This document shows positions 7,017-14,372 of a stretch of DNA of 21,676 nt, piece after piece. Under the pieces are notes generated by a model. The model saw only the letters and a list, made by a program, of their open reading frames with translations, ran no database searches and was not told where the DNA came from. A program made the position numbers and the translations under genes. How positions within the stretch are numbered: position 1 is the stretch's first letter; each line of letters opens with the position of its first letter. This DNA is from Butyrivibrio sp. UBA3740 (GTDB taxonomy: Bacteria; Bacillota; Clostridia; Lachnospirales; Lachnospiraceae). The stretch covers positions 1 through 21,676 of the forward strand of contig DFGW01000222.1 of NCBI GenBank assembly GCA_002372465.1, written 5' to 3'.

Positions 7017-9333
7017 CAGTCTTTACCCCCTTCAAGATAGTTTCCTTTGAACGCTGTTTATAATTGAAGTTTATGGTTATTCTCTTTAAGATTCCCGTAA
7101 GTATCGCTGCCAGAACAAAGTAGACAACAGCCACTGCAATCAGTGGGAAGAAAGCATCATAGGTCCTTGCCCTGATAAGGTCTCCCATACGGGTCAGATC
7201 CTGAACTGCAACATAACCCACAATTGCGGTAGCTTTCAAAAGAGCTACTATCTCTCCCTGGTAAACCGGCAGAATATGTGGTATGGCCTGGGGCAGGATA
7301 ACCCGGAAAAATGCCATACTATTGCTGTAACCAAGAGCCAGAGCACCTTCCATCTGGCCTTTGTCAACGGCTCCCACGCCCACCTTGAGCATACCGTAAA
7401 CCGCCGCTCCGAAGATCAGTGTAAAGCCTATTATCGCAACTGCTTCCCCGCTTATTTCCACCTTTCCGAAGATAATGTAGTACAGGATCATCAAAAGAAC
7501 TACCATAGGCATTCCCTGAACCAGCCAAACCGCAAATCTTGTGATGAGATTCGCCGCAGGGTTACCGTTTCTGCAGGCCATAAATACCGCAAAGCCAAGC
7601 ACTGTACCTAATAATATGGACATAACAGTTATCAGGAGTGTCGTTTTTATGCCTGCTAAAAAAAGCATCCATCGGTTCTCCCTGATAAATGTCTTTTCAA
7701 AGCTTTCCTGTATCCCTGCAAAAATGCCCGTACCGGAAACTGCATTGCTTTCATCCCTTACAATAATTCCCACCTGATTGTTCAATATGGGCTTTGAGAA
7801 TAGCATTGCTTCCTTGCGCTCATCAGTAACGTTGAGATTGGCCATAACACAGTCCACGTCTCCGCTTTTTGCAGCCATGACAATCGCACCGTAGTCGTAA
7901 ACCTTAAACTCAAGATCCGCATTAAGCCACGCTGCGAAGCGCCTTGCAAGCTCTATATCGTATCCATTCAGTTCTGAGCCTGTATAGTAAGTATATGGAC
8001 GTGCTAATCCGGTTGTTCCCACCGTCAGGTGCAAGTCCGGAGAGCTGCTTATAGGGATGTCCGGCATGGTCTCATTCCCGTCCATTGTCCAGCGTTTATA
8101 CATATCATCCAGAGTTCCGTCACTTTCTATCTCATCAATAAAAGCATTTACCTTACCCTCAAGATCCGGGATCTTAGACACTTGTGATATCCCAATAGCA
8201 ATAGGTATTTCCTCTCCTATAGTCTCATCAAGGATCCTTACCCCTTTAACTCCGCTTTCAACTGCCATCTTAAGCATCTTTCTGTCACCGGCATAGGCAT
8301 CCACCTTGCCTGTCTGGACAGCATTAATAAATTCTGTTCCGTTTATATATACGATATTTGCCTCGGGAAGTACTTTCCTGACTTGCGTCTCATCAGCTGA
8401 CCCAAGCCCCAATCCTACGCTATATCCCGGGGCATTGAGCTGAGAAACCGAAGTAATGGCACCTGCACCACCGCCACTCTTAGCTCTAACCAGCATTACG
8501 AATGCTGCAGGGTAATATTCCACGAAGTCCATGCCTTCCCTGCGCTCATCAGTGATAATGATCGATCCGCATGCCATATCAGACTTCCCGGTCTGGACAG
8601 CAGAAAGCGCCGCTGCAAATTCCATCCCGGTGAACTCAACGTGAACATCAAGCTCTTTTGCCATAAGCAGGATTATCTCGGCGTCAAAGCCCATAATAGC
8701 CCCGCCTTCTCCTGCATAGCTCATAGGCTCTACCGTATCGGTTGCTGCCACCTTTACGGTCCCTCCCTTTCCGGGCCAGTCCTGAGCAGGCATAACCTTT
8801 TTGCTCTCATCTGCTCCTGTCCACTTCTCCCACAGATCATTAATGGTTTCTTTCGGGATAGAGTCATAAGCACTCTGCCACTTTGGAAGGTCTTCATAGC
8901 CTTTTGTAAAAGCAATACCGAAAGAAGCTTCTTTTAAAGGCTCAGGAAAAAGAGTAAGTCCCGTGTCCCTGTGTATCGCCAGTTCACCAAGGGCATTGTT
9001 TGTAAGGCAGGCATCTGTCTTTCCTGCCTTAACAGCCATTGTCATATCCGGCATAGCTGCATAGTATGTGAATTCCTTTACATCAGATACTTTTGACTGA
9101 ACAAGTTCTTCAAAGGGAGCTCCTGTGAGCATTGATATGGTCTTGCCGTTCAGTTCCTCAAACGTAGTGAATTCAGGAACATTTTCCGCGTATGAAGTTT
9201 GAACTGTGTCGTTCTCATTTGTTCCACCTGCTCTTCCATCAACACCGCTCTGGCTCACAGCCCCACATCCTGAAAGCCCCAGGAACAATATCATACAAAA
9301 CATTACCTGAAGAGCATTTTTATATACTTTCAT
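7009..9333 (-). CDS. Fused ABC importer subunit: lipoprotein, SBP_bac_3 segments and amino-acid permease
   Basis: A 774-residue single-chain protein. The start is set at the ATG 9331-9333 because GGGGGG lies 5-6 bases before it; a GTG at 9348 would add only five residues. A lipobox, LSGC (Cys23), follows a hydrophobic signal. Residues about 53-180 look like lobe 2 and tail of a family-3 binding protein ('LNGKTISMLTGAPFEELV'). About 190-417 is a complete binding domain ('TVKVAATDTVEPMSY', 'GFDAEIILLMAKEL', 'TDERREGMDF', 'DGTLDDMYKRW'). About 430-535 is a lobe-1-like piece ('YDIELARRFAAWL', 'TDERKEAMLFSKP'). Residues 550-755 are the permease, with the coupling loop 'DKGQMEGALALGYSNSMAFF'. The protein should present tethered binding domains outside the membrane and import an amino acid with the ATPase encoded next. 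Confidence 0.88.
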   Translation of the reverse strand: MKVYKNALQVMFCMILFLGLSGCGAVSQSGVDGRAGGTNENDTVQTSYAENVPEFTTFEELNGKTISMLTGAPFEELVQSKVSDVKEFTYYAAMPDMTMAVKAGKTDACLTNNALGELAIHRDTGLTLFPEPLKEASFGIAFTKGYEDLPKWQSAYDSIPKETINDLWEKWTGADESKKVMPAQDWPGKGGTVKVAATDTVEPMSYAGEGGAIMGFDAEIILLMAKELDVHVEFTGMEFAAALSAVQTGKSDMACGSIIITDERREGMDFVEYYPAAFVMLVRAKSGGGAGAITSVSQLNAPGYSVGLGLGSADETQVRKVLPEANIVYINGTEFINAVQTGKVDAYAGDRKMLKMAVESGVKGVRILDETIGEEIPIAIGISQVSKIPDLEGKVNAFIDEIESDGTLDDMYKRWTMDGNETMPDIPISSSPDLHLTVGTTGLARPYTYYTGSELNGYDIELARRFAAWLNADLEFKVYDYGAIVMAAKSGDVDCVMANLNVTDERKEAMLFSKPILNNQVGIIVRDESNAVSGTGIFAGIQESFEKTFIRENRWMLFLAGIKTTLLITVMSILLGTVLGFAVFMACRNGNPAANLITRFAVWLVQGMPMVVLLMILYYIIFGKVEISGEAVAIIGFTLIFGAAVYGMLKVGVGAVDKGQMEGALALGYSNSMAFFRVILPQAIPHILPVYQGEIVALLKATAIVGYVAVQDLTRMGDLIRARTYDAFFPLIAVAVVYFVLAAILTGILKRITINFNYKQRSKETILKGVKTDD

Positions 9334-9443
9334 CTGTTCCCCCCTCACTCCGGGATGTTCCCTCTCTTTATCTGTTCCGGGATGATTTTTTCAGTAACTT
9401 CATTTTATCAGCCCTCTTTTGTATGTAGCTATATTATATATCC

Positions 9444-9472
9444 ATTACAACCAAATGCCTACAATACGTCAA
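9444..9472 (-). promoter_or_regulatory. Promoter of the fused transporter operon
   Basis: The minus strand carries TTGACG (9467-9472), 17 bases, then TGTAAT (9444-9449), 10 of 12 matches to the housekeeping consensus. It is about 110 bases upstream of the ATG at 9333 and implies a leader of roughly 100 bases. It is divergent from the dehydrogenase promoter at 9493-9521, with only about 20 bases between the two -35 boxes. Confidence 0.6.
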
Positions 9473-9492
9473 AAACCATATGGTAATAGAAA

Positions 9493-9521
9493 TTGTCGAG
9501 CCTCCCTATATATGTTAAAAT
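9493..9521 (+). promoter_or_regulatory. Promoter of the 3-hydroxyacyl-CoA dehydrogenase gene
   Basis: TTGTCG (9493-9498), a 17-base spacer and TAAAAT (9516-9521) lie 35 bases before the ATG at 9557. The leader is short and contains GAAGGAGG (9538-9545). Confidence 0.6.
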
Positions 9522-9556
9522 TTATGTATATTTATACGAAGGAGGTTTTATTTTTT

Positions 9557-10522
9557 ATGGCAATTAACAAAGTAGTTGTTGCGGGCGGCGGTGTTTTGGG
9601 GACACAAATCGGTCTTATGTGCGCTTATACGGGCCATGATGTAACTTTCTGGCTTAGAAGCGAATCTTCCATCGGAAGAACAACACCTAAGATCAATGGT
9701 TATAAGAAAGCTATGCTTGACGATCTCGCAGCAGCCAAAAATCTCATCGGCAATCCTTTAGGGAAGCTTCTCTATCCCAAGGGGCTTATCACGCAGTGGG
9801 ACGGAATCACTCCTGAGGCCATTGACGAGCTGATTGCAAAGGGTGAAAAGAACATGACTGACAATGTTCATATCGAGCTGGATATGTCCAAAGCAGTTAA
9901 GGGTGCAGACATCGTTATTGAATCCATGGCTGAAGATCCGGAGGCCAAGATTGATGTTTACGAACAGATGAAAGATCTTCTGGATCCCGACACAATCCTT
10001 GTAACCAACTCTTCAACTCTTCTTCCAAGCATGTTTGCAAAGTACACAGGAAGGCCTGAGAAATATCTTTCTCTTCACTTTGCCAACACAATCTGGAAGA
10101 ACAACACCGCTGAGATCATGGGACATCCCGGAACAGATCCGGAGATTTACAAACAGGTTGTTGTTTTTGCCGGCGAGATCAACATGGTTCCCCTGCAGCT
10201 TCACAAGGAGCAGCCGGGATATATTCTTAATTCCATGCTCGTTCCTCTTCTTACGGCAGCACAGACCCTTTGGGCAAAAGAAGTTGCTGATCCCGAGACC
10301 ATCGACCTCACATGGCGTCTTGCAACCGGCGCTCCCAAGGGACCTTTTGAAATCCTTGATATCGTAGGCCTTGAGACAGCTTACAACATCAACCAGATGA
10401 AGCCTGAAGCACAGGATGAGGAATCCACAACCTACAAGATCGGCAAGCTTTTAAAAGAGAAGATCGATAAGGGCGAAACCGGAATCAACGCAGGAAAAGG
10501 TTTCTACGAATACAAAAAATAA
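9557..10522 (+). CDS. 3-hydroxyacyl-CoA dehydrogenase
   Basis: A 321-residue NAD-dependent oxidoreductase. The start is the ATG at 9557, since GGAGG is 11 bases before it and the NAD-binding strand begins at once (MAINKVVVAGGGVLG, G10-x-G12-xx-G15). The upstream in-frame extension to 9419 overlaps the promoter and is not coding. Catalytic features are Ser in TNSST (150-154), His174 in LHFAN, Glu186 exactly 12 residues later (the His-Glu dyad) and Asn225 in YILNSMLVP. The C-terminal domain ends in GKGFYEYK, usual for the family. It should interconvert 3-hydroxyacyl-CoA and 3-oxoacyl-CoA in fatty-acid or butyrate metabolism in the cytoplasm. The usual HFFNP is HFANT here, so substrate preference may differ. 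The gene stands alone. Confidence 0.9.
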   Translation: MAINKVVVAGGGVLGTQIGLMCAYTGHDVTFWLRSESSIGRTTPKINGYKKAMLDDLAAAKNLIGNPLGKLLYPKGLITQWDGITPEAIDELIAKGEKNMTDNVHIELDMSKAVKGADIVIESMAEDPEAKIDVYEQMKDLLDPDTILVTNSSTLLPSMFAKYTGRPEKYLSLHFANTIWKNNTAEIMGHPGTDPEIYKQVVVFAGEINMVPLQLHKEQPGYILNSMLVPLLTAAQTLWAKEVADPETIDLTWRLATGAPKGPFEILDIVGLETAYNINQMKPEAQDEESTTYKIGKLLKEKIDKGETGINAGKGFYEYKK

Positions 10523-10531
10523 TAAAAATAC

Positions 10532-10572
10532 AAATGCCTCAATCCTTGTACTCTTCAAGGACTGAGGCATTT
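10532..10572. terminator. Strong bidirectional terminator between convergent genes
   Basis: A 17-base-pair stem (10532-10548 with 10556-10572) with a 7-base loop and one imperfect pair. That pair is G-U in minus-strand RNA but A-C in plus-strand RNA, and the minus side is followed by a long T-rich run (GTATTTTTATTATTTTTT). It therefore fits best as the terminator of the long minus operon and also serves the dehydrogenase gene, whose stop is 10 bases away; the plus side has only ATCATTTT. Confidence 0.8.
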
Positions 10573-10594
10573 ATCATTTTACTCTATCTTAAAT

Positions 10595-10699
10595 TCATAC
10601 TCGGTCGGGAGCGATGGCAACCATGTAACTGCTGTTAGGTTCCTCGGATGCGTATCCGCTCTGCATAAGAGATACGTAAAGCGTGCCATCAGCAATTGC
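10595..10699 (-). pseudogene. Possible remnant coding segment in frame after the lipoprotein stop
   Basis: Directly after the TGA at 10700-10702 the same frame stays open for 34 codons, giving a protein-like text such as 'ADGTLYVSLMQSGY' and 'PNSSYMVAIAPDRV', then TGA at 10595. A shift into the next frame near the end would read PTEYEFKIE and stop. It may be the decayed end of another gene, a longer ancestral C-terminus or chance. An open run of this length is not rare by itself, so this is tentative. Confidence 0.25.
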
Positions 10700-13036
10700 T
10701 CAGCTGTTCTCATTGACGTAGATAGTAAGTCTGCTCTGAATAATATCTGCAACTTCTTTTGCTGTCTTCTGTCCGTTAAAGAAAGCTGACGCCTCCTCGT
10801 TTACAATATTGTAGACATTCTGGTTAGGTGAATTCACCAAAGTAACAGACTGAACAAAATCCTTCATAAACTGCACTTCTTCTTCTGTCAGAGGATCAAG
10901 CTTGATCTGCTGTTCACCGATATATGCATACTCATCATCATATACCTTTATGCCGTCTTCATCTATCCAGTAGGGTCTGTCCATAGACTCTTTTGCAAGC
11001 TTATCAAAGCTTGATTTTCTGATGGGGAAGTCATACTCAAGGCTGTTCTGATAATCCTCTAAAAGGTACTGTCTTATGAACTGCCAGCTAACGTCGGCAT
11101 ACTTAGTCTTTGAGCTTATGGCAAATCTATAGTTTGAGTTAATTACTGAACAGTTTATGCCAAGCTCGTTGGGGAAACCGATGTAGCTGATATCGCTGCC
11201 AAATCGTCCCTGCTTCTCCCTTTTGTAGGACCTGAAGTTGTTCACATAAGTGAAGTCAAAAAGTGCATCTCCCTTAAAAAAGCATGCATCATCAAAATCT
11301 GTGTACATGTCATCGGTGATCTCTGCAGGGAACTGCTTTGCAAATTCCAAAAGCTCCATGAAGCTCTCGTTGTCGAAGTTGCATTTTTTGTTCTCCCAGT
11401 CAATGTACTGATCTCCAGCAGTCATAAGACCATAATATAGAATGCTCTCACGCCCCGTAAGTCCAAAGGAATCAGCAGCCTTAATGCCCTTTGCCTGGAT
11501 AATATCATTGCAGTCCTTAAGGGAAAGTGTCTTTTGCCCGTTGAGGTAAGATGTCTTGGTTGTAACAGTGTTGATGTAATAGGATGGAATCAGCTGATAG
11601 AGCTTATCACCGGTTTTAAAAGCATCAAAAACATTCTGAACAAACTCCGCATCCTTAAGCTCAGGGTCACTATTTATAAATGGCATAAGATCTATGAATA
11701 GTCCCTTATTGATATAGCTGTCCACAGGCTCATCAGTAGTAAAGAGCATGATGTCCGGAGTGCTGCCGGATACTATGTCCAGATTGAACTGCTTTGTGCC
11801 CTCTGACCAGTCATCACCTTCCACCATACTGGAGTAGTCCACTATCTTTATTCTGTAATCACTATTTTCCTGGTTAAACTTGTAGGCCCTCTGGCGGATA
11901 TCATAGTCGATAAAGCTTCCTGCAAGAGTTATCGTCGCCTTGTCCTTAACCTGATCCGCAGGCACCTTAGTCAACCTGAAAAGGTTGTAACCTGAATCAC
12001 CATCGGGAAGGTTAGCTATAAACTCCTGATCGCTTATGGCAACAACAGAGCTGATGGTATAGTCCACATTTATATCAGAAAATACGTAGTCAACAAGCTT
12101 CTCTATATTGTCCTTGGACTTATCATAGCCATAGATTCCATCTGATTTAGAGATATACAGATCATATCCGTTGCCTCCAAAGAAGATGTAATTATCAAAG
12201 GTATGAAAGGCTGTAGATTTCTCTCCCATCTTGCCTGCGGCTGGGTCAAAAGAGCTGAGTTCCAGACCCTTATCAGTCCACAAAGAAGCAAAAATCTGTC
12301 CGTCGAAGCCATTGTAAAGGCTTATGGCAGTATCAGCGTATGGACTGCTTTTATCCGTAGTATCCAAAAGGGTCTTAAAAGAGCTGTCGGCTTCGTTAAA
12401 GAGCTGAATCCCCTTTGTAGATGCCATCAGAACACCATACTTCTCATCATAGATCATGGAATAAACCGAAAAGTACTCACCCTCAGCCAGGTCATCCCCA
12501 AGCAAAACTCTTAAGACCTCAACCCCCTGGGGATCATACTTTACAAGGTACTGCTTATTTTCCTCTTCTTCATAAACAGCCTCAGCCTTGTTCATACCCT
12601 CAGGATCTTCATCCGAGTCACTGTAAAGAACAGCCTCATCATCAGAGTAATGGTACTCCTCAAGGATCGAGTACATGTTGCCCTCGCCATCAAAGCACAT
12701 ATAGCCATGACTCTCACTGTCAGATTCAGGTATTGAATAGGAGGTCGGATTGCTTCCGTCCTGGTTAAAAGAAACAACGGACATCTTGCCGGAGTCAGCG
12801 TAAGTTGTTGCATATACCCTGTTCCCTACAAGAAGTATCCTGTTGAAGTCCTTTCCTGCCTCTTCTCCCAGGTCCAGCTTTTCTGTCCTGAAAACGTTAT
12901 CCTTTGCACCGCTAACCGCCTGATCCAGGACGCTGGTACTTTTCCCCTTGCCACAGCCGGCGATATTACCCGCCACCAGGGCAACCAGGGCGCCCAGACC
13001 TATCAAGCGCTTTATGTTCATCCTTCCTTTTCTCAT
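10700..13036 (-). CDS. Large lipoprotein: propeller-like N-terminal region plus extracellular solute-binding domain
   Basis: A 778-residue exported lipoprotein. The start is the ATG at 13034-13036, since AGAGGAG is 6 bases before it. The signal ends at the lipobox IAGC (Cys28). Residues about 54-355 have repeated short strand motifs and Gly/Asp turns ('RILLVGNRVYATTYADSG', 'YDLYISKSDGIYGYDKS', 'FIANLPDGDSGYNLFRL') that look like blades of a beta-propeller. From about 368 a family-1 (MalE-like) binding protein follows: 'ATITLAGSFIDYDIRQRAY', 'DIVSGSTPDIMLF', 'GLFIDLMPFINSDPEL', with 'YRFAISSKTKYADVSWQFIR' near the end. It is the last gene of the run and should deliver a carbohydrate-like ligand to the two CUT1 permeases, or serve as sensor. 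The propeller call is by eye. Confidence 0.8.
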   Translation of the reverse strand: MRKGRMNIKRLIGLGALVALVAGNIAGCGKGKSTSVLDQAVSGAKDNVFRTEKLDLGEEAGKDFNRILLVGNRVYATTYADSGKMSVVSFNQDGSNPTSYSIPESDSESHGYMCFDGEGNMYSILEEYHYSDDEAVLYSDSDEDPEGMNKAEAVYEEEENKQYLVKYDPQGVEVLRVLLGDDLAEGEYFSVYSMIYDEKYGVLMASTKGIQLFNEADSSFKTLLDTTDKSSPYADTAISLYNGFDGQIFASLWTDKGLELSSFDPAAGKMGEKSTAFHTFDNYIFFGGNGYDLYISKSDGIYGYDKSKDNIEKLVDYVFSDINVDYTISSVVAISDQEFIANLPDGDSGYNLFRLTKVPADQVKDKATITLAGSFIDYDIRQRAYKFNQENSDYRIKIVDYSSMVEGDDWSEGTKQFNLDIVSGSTPDIMLFTTDEPVDSYINKGLFIDLMPFINSDPELKDAEFVQNVFDAFKTGDKLYQLIPSYYINTVTTKTSYLNGQKTLSLKDCNDIIQAKGIKAADSFGLTGRESILYYGLMTAGDQYIDWENKKCNFDNESFMELLEFAKQFPAEITDDMYTDFDDACFFKGDALFDFTYVNNFRSYKREKQGRFGSDISYIGFPNELGINCSVINSNYRFAISSKTKYADVSWQFIRQYLLEDYQNSLEYDFPIRKSSFDKLAKESMDRPYWIDEDGIKVYDDEYAYIGEQQIKLDPLTEEEVQFMKDFVQSVTLVNSPNQNVYNIVNEEASAFFNGQKTAKEVADIIQSRLTIYVNENS

Positions 13037-13070
13037 AAATTCTCCTCTCTGCATGGTCCTTCATGCATCT

Positions 13071-14372
13071 TCATGCCTGTCCTTTTGCCTGTTCTGCTTC
13101 TTTTTTCAATTTATACTCCGCTTCAAGATCGTATTTCTTATCTGCCAGAGTTTTTATAACAGACCTGACGGTCCAGGTCTTGTTCCTGTAAGCATTTATA
13201 ACTGAGATTACCGTCAGCACCACCACTGCCAGCAGGCACAGGATCCGCACCAAAAGAATTGTTGCAAGTATATCCTCATAGCCTCTGGCGATGTTCTCCC
13301 AGTAGGGATAATAGATTGCCTTGTTCCACATGCTCCTTGTTCCATAGCTTCTTATTACAGAAAGCAGTGAAAAAAATGAAAACCTGTCGGTATTATCTAT
13401 GACAGCAACATACTCATCATCTATGCCAAGGCTCTCCTTTGAAGCAAGGGCTCCAAGGCCCTTTACCGGATTGGGGCACACAACTTCGATGCAGTTGATC
13501 CCGCCCTCCAGCGCCGTAGTACCATCCTCAGAAATTTCCTTGGACTTCGTAATACCACTTAGAATATTCCCATATCTGGAAAGGCACTCATAAGACATAT
13601 ATACGTAGCTCTTATCCAGTCCGGCACTTTTTTTGATCCTTCCGGTATCTCTTTTGACAACTCCCGAGATATAGTGGGGAACGCCCTCAATGGTCACCAT
13701 CTGACCGATTATGTCAGTGGAACCAAAAAGCTGCCATGCCATCTCCTCATCAATGACTATGCTGTCCTTCATAAGGTCCCCGGGACTAAATGGTGCTCCC
13801 GATACGAAATCCATGGGATGAAACAAAAAGAAATCTCCGATAACTCCAATTGCATTCACATTATCCATGGTCCTGTTCTCAAAGGACACAGTCACAAGTC
13901 CCTGAGCACAGGCAGTTACGCAAAAAAGCTTTTGGATGCCTGTCCGTTCGGGAAGCTTGGCACTCTCTTCCTCACCGGAACTATTCATCTCATCAATCCC
14001 TAGGGTGTCAATGATCTTAGGGACATTAGTCATTTGTACTTGGTCCTCATCAGGGTCAGTAACGCCTGCCTCGGAAAGCTTTTTTTCAAGCATGTACTCA
14101 AAACGCTTGAGATCCTCTTCTACAATGTGCTGATTCTCCGTGATATATATGCCCACCTGAGCCATGGGCTGATCCTCAGACCATCGGTCAGCTAAAAGAA
14201 ACTCAGGAAGGTCTTTAACAATGCCATTCATAGCAGCACCAAGGATAGCATTCACTATCAAAAGAGCTATTACCACCACAAAAGTAATGATCCGCTTCTT
14301 ATTGCAAAAGTGCTTTTTAAGATATCCCGTTATCCAATCTTTAATTGTCTTAGGGTCAAATTTAAGTTTCAT
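13071..14372 (-). CDS. MacB-type periplasmic-core-domain membrane protein lacking the FtsX core
   Basis: A 433-residue protein with one N-terminal membrane helix (about 28-49), a large outside domain and one C-terminal helix (about 369-392) followed by a charged cytoplasmic tail rich in Lys/Glu. The outside domain has MacB-core features: 'FFLFHPMDFVSGAPFSPGDL', then 'SIVIDEEMAWQLFGSTDIIG' and 'TIEGVPHYISGVVK'. Normal MacB/YtrF-like permeases end in three FtsX helices; here only one is left, so it may not be a transporter on its own. Its ATG shares one base with the stop of the MacA-like gene (TGATG), so the two are coupled and probably partners, as in MacA-MacB. No MacB-type ATPase is encoded nearby. 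Confidence 0.78.
   Translation of the reverse strand: MKLKFDPKTIKDWITGYLKKHFCNKKRIITFVVVIALLIVNAILGAAMNGIVKDLPEFLLADRWSEDQPMAQVGIYITENQHIVEEDLKRFEYMLEKKLSEAGVTDPDEDQVQMTNVPKIIDTLGIDEMNSSGEEESAKLPERTGIQKLFCVTACAQGLVTVSFENRTMDNVNAIGVIGDFFLFHPMDFVSGAPFSPGDLMKDSIVIDEEMAWQLFGSTDIIGQMVTIEGVPHYISGVVKRDTGRIKKSAGLDKSYVYMSYECLSRYGNILSGITKSKEISEDGTTALEGGINCIEVVCPNPVKGLGALASKESLGIDDEYVAVIDNTDRFSFFSLLSVIRSYGTRSMWNKAIYYPYWENIARGYEDILATILLVRILCLLAVVVLTVISVINAYRNKTWTVRSVIKTLADKKYDLEAEYKLKKEAEQAKGQA

Noticed and set aside
9419..9556. 46-residue N-terminal extension of the dehydrogenase
   Set aside because: It crosses the promoter and ribosome site, and its text is low in coding character; the Rossmann strand begins right after the ATG at 9557.
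12203..12768. Plus-strand frames opposite the propeller region of the lipoprotein
   Set aside because: They are antisense to a well-supported gene, and one is a low-complexity Pro/His/Gln text typical of shadow frames.
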